This document shows positions 8,459-15,829 of a stretch of 27,295 bases of DNA, one piece after another (the first letter of the stretch is position 1; every line of letters begins with the position of its first letter). The notes beneath the pieces are model-generated. The model did not search any database. It was not told the origin of the DNA and worked only from the letters and a program-made list of their open reading frames with translations. This stretch comes from JAGOEX01 sp964630905 (GTDB lineage: Bacteria; UBP6; UBA1177). The stretch covers positions 1-27,295 of the forward strand of contig CAZVWR010000042.1 in the NCBI GenBank assembly GCA_964630905.1. Reading direction: 5' to 3'. Position numbers and translations under genes: made by a program.

Positions 8459-9013
8459 CTATCTTCCTGATTCTCTTTCTATTGCGCTGAAAACACAACC
8501 ACAGTATTTCTGACGGTATAATCCGTATTCTTTTGACAACTCCAAAGACCTTTTATAGTTCCACTTCTCAAGGAACCATTTTATATCAAATTTTTCTGAC
8601 AACAGCATTCCGATCTCATCTATCCACTCATGGTTCTTGTACGGACTGATACTTAGAGTCGTTGTCACCATTGTCGCATTTATTTTCTTTGCTTTCTTAA
8701 ATGTTTCAAGAAGCCGGATATAATAACACACTTTGCATCGAAATCCACCTTCCCCGCTTAACGAAAGTGGTTCAACAAGCTGATTCCATTCGCAATTATC
8801 ATATTTTCCGCGAACAACTGCCACATCAGATCCATATCGTTTTTCAATATATCTGCTTAATTCTATAAATCTTTTCTCCTCTTCGGTGACTGGAGAAATG
8901 TTGGGATTGTAATAAAAAACTGAAATGTCTGCATCCGTTTCATTCAATATCTTTTCAAGTGTCGCTGTAGTGCACGGAGCACAGCATGAATGGATTAAAA
9001 TGTGTTTTTTCAA
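8459..9013 (-). CDS. queH: Epoxyqueuosine reductase QueH
   Basis: The 184-residue protein matches QueH, the non-B12 enzyme that reduces epoxyqueuosine to queuosine in the tRNA wobble position. Landmarks: C10-C11-A-P-C14 at the N-terminus, FYYNPNISP at 33-41, GEGGFRCKVCYYIRL with C93 and C96, TTTLSISPYKN at 117-127, and LYRQKYCGCVFS with C171 and C173. These Cys residues are conserved in the family and include iron-sulfur ligands. The only start that keeps the N-terminal motif is TTG at 9011-9013, since an in-frame stop directly precedes it. The ribosome binding site is weak, and the gene follows the mlaC-like stop by four bases, so coupling is probable. Confidence 0.93.
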   Translation of the reverse strand: MKKHILIHSCCAPCTTATLEKILNETDADISVFYYNPNISPVTEEEKRFIELSRYIEKRYGSDVAVVRGKYDNCEWNQLVEPLSLSGEGGFRCKVCYYIRLLETFKKAKKINATMVTTTLSISPYKNHEWIDEIGMLLSEKFDIKWFLEKWNYKRSLELSKEYGLYRQKYCGCVFSAIERESGR

Positions 9014-9017
9014 TTAC

Positions 9018-9734
9018 TTACGAAACTTTCTTTTCTTTAAAAATTGAGCCTTCTCTTTTCTTGTTCTTCACCTTTTTATCGATCATCTTTATAAGTTCTT
9101 CAACTGACTGATCTTTAACATTTTTAATAAACTGTTCTCTATAATTTCTAACCATGCTGACTGTGTCAAGCTCAATATCAAACACCTTGTAAGATCCGTC
9201 AACTTTATGAAGATGGTAGATAAGTTCATATATCACGGGCTTCCCCTTAAGTGCCGCCTGCACCTCTGTCGTAACAAAAACGCTCTGCGGAACACCTTTT
9301 ATGTACATTTTCTCAATCCCTTTATCAATGTACTTCTTTTCGTAACTTTTATTGTAGAAAGTGTCTTCAAGATAAAGTTCTGTAAAAAGCTCCTTGATCT
9401 TGCTGAACAGCTCTTCCTTTTTCTCTTCAGGGGTGGTTGTCCATTTTTCTCCGATAATGTAGCTTGCAATGAACTTGTAGTCTATGATCTCTTCCACAGC
9501 CTTTTTCATATCGGCATCTTTCTGTTTAAACTGGGCCGACCCTTTTTTCGGCTTGACATTCGCCCATTTTTCAAGGATCTGTTCTTTTGACTCAAGGAAT
9601 TTTACAGCTTCATTGACATTGAACTCTTCGCTCCCGGCAACTGAGGCAACAGGAGCTTCAGCCTTTTTCGGTTCCTGAGAATGAACTATCCCGCAAAGAG
9701 ATATGATAAATAATAGAAAAAACAGCCTCTTCAT
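9018..9734 (-). CDS. MlaC/Ttg2D-like periplasmic ABC auxiliary protein
   Basis: A 238-residue exported protein with signal peptide MKRLFFLLFIISLCGIVHSQ and a MlaC (toluene-tolerance Ttg2) domain. The core pattern is DYKFIASYIIGEKWTTTPEEKKEELFSKIKELFTELYL at about residues 85-122, then a C-terminal part that ends in a lysine-rich tail. MlaC carries phospholipids across the periplasm between an outer-membrane partner and the MlaFEDB importer. No mlaE, mlaF or mlaD is in the window; instead it follows a TolC-like gene. ATG 9734 has GAGG five bases upstream and lies two bases after the TolC-like stop; a GTG at 9740 overlapping that stop is an alternative. Confidence 0.78.
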   Translation of the reverse strand: MKRLFFLLFIISLCGIVHSQEPKKAEAPVASVAGSEEFNVNEAVKFLESKEQILEKWANVKPKKGSAQFKQKDADMKKAVEEIIDYKFIASYIIGEKWTTTPEEKKEELFSKIKELFTELYLEDTFYNKSYEKKYIDKGIEKMYIKGVPQSVFVTTEVQAALKGKPVIYELIYHLHKVDGSYKVFDIELDTVSMVRNYREQFIKNVKDQSVEELIKMIDKKVKNKKREGSIFKEKKVS

Positions 9735-9736
9735 GA

Positions 9737-11134
9737 TCACCTCGCACCTGTATATTCAATAAGGTCTTCAACTTTCATATTATAGTCGTAAATACTCTGA
9801 ATATAAAGGTATTCATTTTCAAAGAAAACCTTTACCGCATCAATAAGATCATTCGTATTGTTAAAGCCGCTCTCGTAATTTGTAAATTCAGAGGTCATCC
9901 ATCCCTTTGAGAACTTACGGGCATTTTTCATATGCTCAACCTGTGATTCGAGCGATTTCAATTCATTATATTTCTGCTTTATCAGCAAAGGAGCACTCTT
10001 TTTTGCAAATGAGGCCTGTGCTTTCATTGCACGCAACTCAGACTTTGCCTTTTTAATGTTCATCCCCTGCTCAACAAAATTGAGATTGAAAACAAACCCT
10101 ATCCCCAGTTCCCCATCCCATCCGTTGTAAGGACTGTCAGGGTATGGATAGTTCTTCTCATAAACAGAGCTCGTATACTTGTATGTAAAATAACCAGCTA
10201 TTCCGAAATCGGGGAGGATCTTTGAAATTTCAAGTTCATAAAGATTCTGATATGCATTAAGTCCGCTTGCAAGATACTTGGAATAAGGGCTTTCCGAGAA
10301 CATAAAGTCAACTATCTGATCATATTCCCTTTTATATTCAATAACCCTCATTGATGAATCTGCAAACTGCCAGTTCTCACCGAGTATCTGCGAGATCACC
10401 TCCTTCAATGTTTCCATCTGGAGGATGAGCTTCTTGTGTCTGTAGGCAAGTTTCTCCTTTTCAATTCTCAACTTTATGAGATCTTTCTGCTTCACCCCTT
10501 CCTGTTCTTGAAAAAGCATCTCCTTAATTTTTTCTTCAGCCTTGTCCACCTGCTTCAGCGCCGGCTCCAGAGTTGCAAGCATTTCTGAGGCCATCACCCA
10601 TGACCAGTAGAATACAGCAGCCTCTTTGCGGATTTTGAGCTCTCCTATCGCAGCTTCTGCTTTTCTTGCTTCAATCTGAGCTTTGGTAACATCAAGACCG
10701 TTCTTTATCTTTCCGAATGTATAGACCGGAAGAGAGATATCACCTTTCATCCTTATAGCTACGCCATATTCGCTAAGATCGTCGTAACTCTTGATCCAGT
10801 CGCTTTCTATAAATGTATATCCCCCCTTTCCATCCTCTTCTATACTTGCCCGTTCATATTCATATTTAGGATGTGGACCGACACCGAAAGTGAATTTTAT
10901 TTTAGGGAAATACTGAGCAAGGACTTTATCATAATCGGCCTGAGCGCTTTCTATCTTATATTTGAGTGATTCGATTATATCGGCTTTTTCAATAAAAATT
11001 TCCGTAAACTGATCTTTTGTATAAACCTTGGACTCACTCCCGGACAAAATTAAATATCCGGAAAGAATAAAAAAACAAAGGAGCGTCTTTTTTAAGGACG
11101 CCCCTTTAAAAATATCTGAAAAAACTTTTCTCAT
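9737..11134 (-). CDS. TolC-family outer-membrane efflux protein
   Basis: A 465-residue exported protein of the outer-membrane efflux (OEP) family, which forms trimeric channels through outer membrane and periplasm. After a signal peptide (ASLKKTLLCFFILSGYLILSGSES) come two related halves. Each has long coiled-coil-prone helices (ADYDKVLAQYFPKIKF and AEEKIKEM in the first; KKAKSELRAMKAQASFAKKSAPLLIKQKYNEL in the second) and beta segments (GDISLPVYTFGKIKNGLD; GELGIGFVFNLNFVEQG). ATG 11134 is four bases after the tsf stop and has no visible ribosome binding site, so reinitiation after tsf is likely. A terminator-like hairpin lies inside codons 11-22. The frame is open upstream to 11209, but that would overlap tsf. 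The adjacent mlaC-like gene suggests a shared envelope transport role. Confidence 0.82.
   Translation of the reverse strand: MRKVFSDIFKGASLKKTLLCFFILSGYLILSGSESKVYTKDQFTEIFIEKADIIESLKYKIESAQADYDKVLAQYFPKIKFTFGVGPHPKYEYERASIEEDGKGGYTFIESDWIKSYDDLSEYGVAIRMKGDISLPVYTFGKIKNGLDVTKAQIEARKAEAAIGELKIRKEAAVFYWSWVMASEMLATLEPALKQVDKAEEKIKEMLFQEQEGVKQKDLIKLRIEKEKLAYRHKKLILQMETLKEVISQILGENWQFADSSMRVIEYKREYDQIVDFMFSESPYSKYLASGLNAYQNLYELEISKILPDFGIAGYFTYKYTSSVYEKNYPYPDSPYNGWDGELGIGFVFNLNFVEQGMNIKKAKSELRAMKAQASFAKKSAPLLIKQKYNELKSLESQVEHMKNARKFSKGWMTSEFTNYESGFNNTNDLIDAVKVFFENEYLYIQSIYDYNMKVEDLIEYTGAR
11066..11104 (-). terminator. Rho-independent terminator-like hairpin after tsf, inside the tolC-like gene
   Basis: On the minus strand GGGGCGTC (11104-11097) pairs with GACGCTCC (11087-11080) as an 8-bp stem with one G-U pair. 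The 9-base loop is followed directly by TTTGTTTTTTTATT (11079-11066). This is a textbook intrinsic terminator shape about 35 bases after the tsf stop. It also encodes the start and hydrophobic core of the downstream signal peptide. Confidence 0.7.
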
Positions 11135-11138
11135 CAGA

Positions 11139-12059
11139 TCATTTAATCTGTGCAGCAACTTCCTCTGCAAAGTTACATTCCTTCTTCTCAATCCCTTCTC
11201 CGAGCTCAAAACGGTGGAACCTTACTATTTTAAGTTCGGCACCTACCTTTTTTCCAGTCTCTTTCACGAGATCTTTAACCTTTATGTCGCCATTCATTAC
11301 GAATGCCTGCTCAAGAAGTGTATTCTCAGCTATGAACTTCTTAATACGGCCTTCGACTATCTTTTCAGCAATATTCTGTGGTTTTCCCATTTCCATTACC
11401 TGGGCAAGAAAAGCATGCTTTTCAGACTCTAACTTGTCCTGCGGAAATGAAGACTCATCAATACAGTCAGGACGCATCGAAGCAATCTGCATTGCGATCC
11501 CGTCGCTCATCTCAACAACTTCAGGTTTTTTGACAGCATCTTTATCTGAGGACTGAACTTCGAGCATGACACCGATCTTTCCACCCATATGAATATAAGA
11601 ATGAATAAGAGAGTTATCGCTTCCTGAATATTTTACAAATCTTCTCGGTTTTATGTTCTCACCGATAGTTGCTACTGCGTCTGTTGTAAGCTTTTCAACA
11701 TTTGCATCGTAGAATTTATCTTCCATTGAAACGAGAACTCCTTCTTCAGATGCATTTTTCATAAAATAGCCCGATATTTCTTTGGAAAGATTTTTAAAAC
11801 CATCACTTTTTGCAGCAAAATCAGTTTCACAATTAAGTTCAAAAAGAAGTCCTTTCGAGTTATCAATAATTGAAAGCACAGTACCTTCACTTGCTACTCT
11901 GCCGGCTTTTTTTGCAGCTTTCGCAATCCCTTTATCTTTAAGGATCTGCATTGCCTCGTCCATATTGCCGTTTGCTTCCTGGAGAGCTTTTTTGCAGTCC
12001 ATCATCCCTGCACCGCTTTTTTCTCTTAGATCTTTTACCAATGATGCGGAAATTTCCAT
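11139..12059 (-). CDS. tsf: Translation elongation factor Ts
   Basis: The 306-residue protein is EF-Ts, the nucleotide exchange factor that recharges EF-Tu with GTP. An N-terminal UBA-like domain (SLVKDLREKSGAGMMDCKKALQEANGNMDEA) is followed by the conserved ELNCETDFAAKSD segment (about residues 74-86), the IHMGGKIGVMLEV strand near 155-168 and a second half with HAFLAQVMEMGKPQNIAEKIVEGRIKKF. The ATG lies one base after the rpsB stop, and its GAGGAA ribosome binding site is inside the last rpsB codons. The usual downstream partners pyrH and frr are absent; a TolC-like gene follows instead. Confidence 0.98.
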   Translation of the reverse strand: MEISASLVKDLREKSGAGMMDCKKALQEANGNMDEAMQILKDKGIAKAAKKAGRVASEGTVLSIIDNSKGLLFELNCETDFAAKSDGFKNLSKEISGYFMKNASEEGVLVSMEDKFYDANVEKLTTDAVATIGENIKPRRFVKYSGSDNSLIHSYIHMGGKIGVMLEVQSSDKDAVKKPEVVEMSDGIAMQIASMRPDCIDESSFPQDKLESEKHAFLAQVMEMGKPQNIAEKIVEGRIKKFIAENTLLEQAFVMNGDIKVKDLVKETGKKVGAELKIVRFHRFELGEGIEKKECNFAEEVAAQIK

Positions 12060-12060
12060 A

Positions 12061-12918
12061 TTATTCCTCCCCTTTCTCTGTTACATCTTCTTCATGTCCT
12101 TCATGTCCTTCAACCGCTTCATCAGCATTGTCAGATGTAGCTATTCTCTTTACCCTGACCTTTCTTCCGGCAACGCTTCTTGTTTCTCCTCTTGCGGGCT
12201 TGTCTTTTCTGTCTTTCTGCTCTGTAACTATTTTCTGTTTATAAATGTCAAGCCCTTCCAGATAGGCAGCAACTATATCAGATGTAATTATAGAAACACA
12301 ACGCATTCCGTCATCGTTTGCAGGAATAACAAAATCGATCTTTGTCGGATCACCGTTAGTGTCAATAATTGCAATTACCGGAATTCCGAGAATCCTTGCT
12401 TCGTGAACTGCAAGATGCTCTTTTACCGGATCAACTATGAATATAGCACTCGGCATCTTTTCCATTCTAAGTATGCCTGAAAGATTCTTTTCAAGTTTAG
12501 CTTTCTTTTTATCTATGTCTGAAAGCTCTTTTTTCTTATAGAGTTTTCTTTTTTCAGAGTTGAGTATTTCGTCGAATTTCTGAAGTTTCTTAACTGACTG
12601 GTTAATTGTTGTAAAATTTGTGAGCATTCCGCCAAGCCAACGGTAATTTACATATGGAAGTTCGGCTTTTTCAGCTTCTTCCTTGATAACTTCCTGTGCC
12701 TGTCTTTTCGTTCCTACAAGAAAGATCGTTTCACCATTCATTCCGATGTTTCTCACGAACTTTTTTGCATCTTCGATAAGCTCCATTGTCTTTTGAAGAT
12801 CAATGATGTGAATGTTGTTGCGCTCTGTGAAAATGTAAGGCGCCATTTTGGGATTCCATCTCTGTTTCTGGTGACCGAAATGGGCACCCGCTTTCAATAA
12901 ATCTCTGATTTCAGGCAT
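12061..12918 (-). CDS. rpsB: 30S ribosomal protein S2
   Basis: The 285-residue protein is ribosomal protein S2, a 30S component. Landmarks include LLKAGAHFGHQKQRWNPKMAPYIF (residues 8-30), NIHIIDLQKT, VGTKRQAQ, VNYRWLGGMLTNF, and the second half with VDPVKEHLAVHEARILGIPVIAIIDTNGDP. It is longer than many bacterial S2 proteins because of a charged C-terminal tail (about residues 235-285; basic, then acidic EGHEGHEEDVTEKGEE). AGGAGG six bases before the ATG is a strong ribosome binding site. It heads a seven-gene train and is preceded by a structured leader of about 105 bases. Confidence 0.98.
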   Translation of the reverse strand: MPEIRDLLKAGAHFGHQKQRWNPKMAPYIFTERNNIHIIDLQKTMELIEDAKKFVRNIGMNGETIFLVGTKRQAQEVIKEEAEKAELPYVNYRWLGGMLTNFTTINQSVKKLQKFDEILNSEKRKLYKKKELSDIDKKKAKLEKNLSGILRMEKMPSAIFIVDPVKEHLAVHEARILGIPVIAIIDTNGDPTKIDFVIPANDDGMRCVSIITSDIVAAYLEGLDIYKQKIVTEQKDRKDKPARGETRSVAGRKVRVKRIATSDNADEAVEGHEGHEEDVTEKGEE

Positions 12919-12935
12919 TTTTTCCTCCTAAGAAT

Positions 12936-12994
12936 TTACCTGTTAAATCTTCCCTCTGAATTTCTGCTTACTCCCTTTTCAGGAAGACAGGTAA
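12936..12994 (-). promoter_or_regulatory. Structured rpsB leader, possible S2 autoregulatory element
   Basis: In the minus-strand leader TTACCTGT (12994-12987) pairs perfectly with ACAGGTAA (12943-12936), and the adjacent CTTCC (12986-12982) pairs with GGAAG (12953-12949) across a five-base bulge (12948-12944). The distal loop is about 28 bases. The stem ends six bases before the AGGAGG ribosome binding site, where folding or protein binding could control initiation. Autoregulation by S2 is known in other bacteria; its use here is inferred. Confidence 0.5.
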
Positions 12995-13029
12995 CAGAAA
13001 CAGCCACAGAGGTGCTTCAAAACAGATGG

Positions 13030-13057
13030 TTTATACTCAAGGAGCATATTATGTCAA
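13030..13057 (-). promoter_or_regulatory. Promoter of the rpsB operon
   Basis: On the minus strand a perfect TTGACA (13057-13052), a 16-base spacer and TATAAA (13035-13030) would start transcription near 13023. That gives a leader of about 105 bases before rpsB, which contains the hairpin at 12936-12994. Confidence 0.65.
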
Positions 13058-13069
13058 CAATTTTTTACA

Positions 13070-13097
13070 TTTACTTGACCCTGTTTTTCTGTATAAT
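13070..13097 (+). promoter_or_regulatory. Candidate promoter for the four-TM protein gene
   Basis: A perfect -10 box TATAAT lies at 13092-13097. The best-spaced -35 is TTTACT at 13070-13075 (16-base spacer); TTGACC at 13075-13080 is too close. Transcription would start near 13104, which argues for a translation start at 13125 or just after. Confidence 0.4.
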
Positions 13098-13124
13098 CAT
13101 CAAGGTTCGTCTTTTTTAAAGGTG

Positions 13125-13802
13125 ATGATTTTGAAAGGATCGGCAGGTACAGGTATCGGATCAATAATACGAAAGATTTCAGTTCTTGTTGTATTCTTTT
13201 CTGTTTTATATTTTATATTATACGGCTTCTCATACCTTGAGAAAAGAATTTCATGCTTTCCTGTAACTGTTATAACTACAGATAAAACTGCTACAGACAA
13301 AATATTCGATTCAATGGAAATATGCTCCATTTCAGTCGCTGTTGAAAAAATGACTTTTGACTCTGCTGTATTCAACCACTACGAAAAACTCCCTGTAAAA
13401 GATATCTACCTTTATTCAGTTGAGATACCTTATCTGCAATGGGAATCTGTTAAAAAGATTGATGATGCAATTTCAGAAGCAAATCCTTACATCGAAGATA
13501 TCATTGAAGATTATGTCCATTCAAGAATTAAATATCAATCCATTGCATTCATATTCCTCTTTTTTGCCGGACTTTTATTCCTTTTTAAAGCAGCACCATC
13601 ATGGAAAATAAACAGAAAACAATTCTTAACAACATCCGTATCGGTAATTATGACATATCTCATCCTGTCGTTTTTTGTTTTTTCAAGTTTTCAGTGGAAC
13701 TTATACCCTTTAATTTCAATAACTTTGTCTATTCTTTTTTCGATATATCTGATAATACTTATAATTATATGGCGGCTTATGAAAAATCCGGAGGCAAAAT
13801 GA
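13125..13802 (+). CDS. Four-TM membrane protein of unknown function
   Basis: I do not recognise this 225-residue protein. One N-terminal membrane helix (ISVLVVFFSVLYFILYGFSYL) is followed by an extracytoplasmic segment of about 100 residues, then three helices close together (SIAFIFLFFAGLLFLF; TSVSVIMTYLILSFFVFSSF; ISITLSILFSIYLIILIII) and a short basic tail. This 1+3 layout resembles FtsX-type permease subunits, but I see no sequence signature that proves it. ATG 13125 follows the predicted transcription start; AGGTGA is better spaced for the in-frame TTG at 13131, which is an alternative. The stop overlaps the ATG of the downstream lipoprotein (ATGA), so the two are probably co-translated. 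Confidence 0.6.
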   Translation: MILKGSAGTGIGSIIRKISVLVVFFSVLYFILYGFSYLEKRISCFPVTVITTDKTATDKIFDSMEICSISVAVEKMTFDSAVFNHYEKLPVKDIYLYSVEIPYLQWESVKKIDDAISEANPYIEDIIEDYVHSRIKYQSIAFIFLFFAGLLFLFKAAPSWKINRKQFLTTSVSVIMTYLILSFFVFSSFQWNLYPLISITLSILFSIYLIILIIIWRLMKNPEAK

Positions 13803-14953
13803 AAAAGACAATTATTTTTATATTTACTGTTTTTGTTTTCTTTTCATGCAGTTTTAAAAACTATTCAGATAATCAGAACTTGGACGATTCTGACCAGTCT
13901 GACCAGGCTGAAGATTCCGACAAGTCCGACGAGTCTGACCAGTCTGACGAGTCTGAGGTTTCCGACCAGTCCGACGAGTCCGACCAGTCCGACGAGTCCG
14001 ACCAGTCCGACGAGTCTGACCAGTCCGACAATGACTCAGGCAACACAGGCAACACAGGCAACAGTGGTAATACAGGAGACAGCGGCAACACAGGAGATTC
14101 AGGCGACACAGGAGATTCAGGCGACACCGGAGAAGGTCTTTTTGTCAGGATTGTTGCAGGAAATATTTCAAGCGGCAATGGACAGGATTATGATCTTGGT
14201 CATGGAATAAGGATTTTCAATGCGCTTAAGCCCGACATTGCTCTTGTGCAGGAAATGAATTATAAAAGTAACTCCGATGCAAATTATAAAGAATTTTCCC
14301 AGGCAATTTTAGGAACCGACTATTATGCAGTTGACAGTTCAGGTTTTCAGATACCGAACGGAATCGTGAGCAAGTGGCCGATAACTTCAAGCGGTTACTG
14401 GGATGATCCAACATTAGAAAATCGTGAATTGATGTGGGGCATTATTGATATTCCCGGACCTGTTGACATTTTTGCGATAAGCGTTCATCTTCACACAAGC
14501 CCGGCAGGCGATCAGGTAACTGCTTCCCTTGTTGTTGTTGATGAAGTTAAAAAGCATAAAAATGCAAATCCGGGACAGTTCTATTATGTTGTCGGCGGAG
14601 ATTTCAACGGGACATCTGCCGTTTCTTCGAATGGATTCGGTAAAGACGGAACATTTTATGTATCTTCACCCCATCCGGCAGACGATGAAGGAACTATTTA
14701 CACCAATGCGAGCAGGGGCAAGCAGTATGATTTTGTTCTGGGTGATACGGCGATGCACGGATTTCAGATCCCTGTCGTATACAAATCAAATGTCAATTAC
14801 TCTGCAAAAACATACACTAACGGTCTTGTTTTCGACACAAGAACCTTCTCGCAGAGTGTGCTTGACGAATATTTTCCCGATGCTCTTACAGGTGATTCCG
14901 GTGCTTCAAGTATGCAGCATATGGCCGTTGTAAAAGATTATTTCATCGACTAA
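13799..14953 (+). CDS. Lipoprotein with endonuclease/exonuclease/phosphatase (EEP) domain
   Basis: The 384-residue product has a lipoprotein signal ending FFSC17. A low-complexity linker (about residues 28-112) has Asp/Ser/Glu/Gln repeats, then Gly/Asp/Ser/Asn/Thr repeats. An EEP-fold domain follows from 113. Its active-site pattern is present: N122 in VAGNISS, E152 in LVQEMN, a His pair near SVHLH, D268 and N270 in GGDFNG, YDFV, and H374 in MQHMAVV. EEP enzymes cut nucleic acids or hydrolyse phosphoesters; a surface or periplasmic nuclease or phosphatase is likely, with unknown substrate. The start has GGAGG four bases upstream and overlaps the previous stop. Its stop abuts that of the convergent gene. 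Confidence 0.8.
   Translation: MKKTIIFIFTVFVFFSCSFKNYSDNQNLDDSDQSDQAEDSDKSDESDQSDESEVSDQSDESDQSDESDQSDESDQSDNDSGNTGNTGNSGNTGDSGNTGDSGDTGDSGDTGEGLFVRIVAGNISSGNGQDYDLGHGIRIFNALKPDIALVQEMNYKSNSDANYKEFSQAILGTDYYAVDSSGFQIPNGIVSKWPITSSGYWDDPTLENRELMWGIIDIPGPVDIFAISVHLHTSPAGDQVTASLVVVDEVKKHKNANPGQFYYVVGGDFNGTSAVSSNGFGKDGTFYVSSPHPADDEGTIYTNASRGKQYDFVLGDTAMHGFQIPVVYKSNVNYSAKTYTNGLVFDTRTFSQSVLDEYFPDALTGDSGASSMQHMAVVKDYFID
13883..14133 (+). repeat. In-frame low-complexity tandem repeats in the lipoprotein linker
   Basis: From 13883 to about 14033 a 6/12-base unit recurs (variants of GACCAGTCCGACGAGTCC). From 14034 to about 14133 a second unit follows (variants of ACAGGAGATTCAGGCGAC). Both stay in frame and encode an acidic, then Gly-rich, spacer between the lipid anchor and the EEP domain. 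Unit number may vary between strains. Confidence 0.85.
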
Positions 14954-15829
14954 TCAGAAAAAAACTCCTGCAGAAACAACAAAATTGTATCTTTCCATGG
15001 TATATTTCGTTCCGAAAAGACCAAGTTCAACTACACTTGGAGAGACATTTATCGAAGCGGCTGTTTCAAACCACTTGTAACGGTATCCCGTCTTAAAAAT
15101 GAAAAATTCTCTTTCAAAAAGTTTTTCCATTGCTCTGTAGAGCGCGACTTCAAACCCGACTGAAACAAAGCTGCCGTATGCTGAAAAAGCGTCAAACTGA
15201 ATGTTTGCACCGTATGATTCCCACGGAACTTTATCGCTTTTGGCAAAAACAATGTCTGCGCCTTTCTTAAATGCAAAACCAAGTCTTAAAAAAGCAAGTC
15301 CTGCACTTATTCCGGCACCCCCTGCCCAGTTTTCTTCTGATGTCACAAAAAGAAATACATTAAATCTTTCAGCACTTGGAGTCCATGGGAAAAACTCAAC
15401 ATTATCAGCGACTTTAATGCCGCCCTTTACATATTTTTGTTCTTCGTCTTTTTTCAAGTCTCTTTCATCCGGAGAGAATTTTCTGACCTTTTTCAAATCT
15501 TTTCCAGTTTCAACACTTATTTTCTCAGGGTCTTTCTTTTCAAAGACTATTTCCACCATTTCTTCCATTACATTAAGGACATCAAAGGCTGTTATATCCG
15601 TCATTGAGAGCAATTTTACAAACCCGTTCTCTGCAATTATTAGAAGATCTCCGTTATTTTGAATTTCAAGAAGAAAACTGTTTTTTATTTTCTTTCTGCG
15701 ATAAAGGTCTGATATTTCGTTCCTTAAGTCTTCAGGAACACCGTCATCAAAAAGAAGGTTGGCATAAAGATCAGAAAAAAGAAAGATGAAAATGACTACT
15801 ACGAGCATTTTGACTGATATTTTTTTCAT
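14954..15829 (-). CDS. Exported protein, probable outer-membrane barrel
   Basis: I do not recognise this 291-residue protein. It has a signal peptide (MKKISVKMLVVVIFIFLFSDLYA) and an N-terminal domain of about 100 residues. A charged, Lys/Glu/Asp-rich middle follows (about 95-135). The second half (about 145-291) has alternating amphipathic strands rich in Gly and aromatics (GGAGISAGLAFLRLGFAF; FDAFSAYGSFVSVGFEVAL; FKTGYRYKWFETAASINV) and ends VSAGVFF. A C-terminal Phe is typical of outer-membrane barrels. GGAAG six bases upstream supports the ATG, which overlaps the stop of the upstream lipoprotein gene (ATGA). The two may form an envelope pair. It is the last gene of the train from 23435. 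Confidence 0.6.
   Translation of the reverse strand: MKKISVKMLVVVIFIFLFSDLYANLLFDDGVPEDLRNEISDLYRRKKIKNSFLLEIQNNGDLLIIAENGFVKLLSMTDITAFDVLNVMEEMVEIVFEKKDPEKISVETGKDLKKVRKFSPDERDLKKDEEQKYVKGGIKVADNVEFFPWTPSAERFNVFLFVTSEENWAGGAGISAGLAFLRLGFAFKKGADIVFAKSDKVPWESYGANIQFDAFSAYGSFVSVGFEVALYRAMEKLFEREFFIFKTGYRYKWFETAASINVSPSVVELGLFGTKYTMERYNFVVSAGVFF

Noticed and set aside
11135..11209. Longer start of the tolC-like gene overlapping tsf
   Set aside because: The extra residues are basic and would displace the signal peptide; the ATG at 11134 fits the gene junction.
13075..13097. TTGACC and TATAAT as a promoter pair
   Set aside because: The spacer is only 11 bases, too short for a sigma70 promoter; the TATAAT may work with TTTACT instead.
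13026..13124. Upstream extension of the four-TM protein to an ATG at 13026
   Set aside because: It would lie upstream of the predicted transcription start near 13104 and overlap the -10 box of the rpsB promoter; no ribosome binding site.
13883..14133. Regular short repeats resembling a repeat array or CRISPR
   Set aside because: Units are 6-12 bases with no spacers and stay in frame within a lipoprotein stalk; open frames on other strands there (Thr-Ser-Pro or Trp-Ser-Asp repeats) are shadows.
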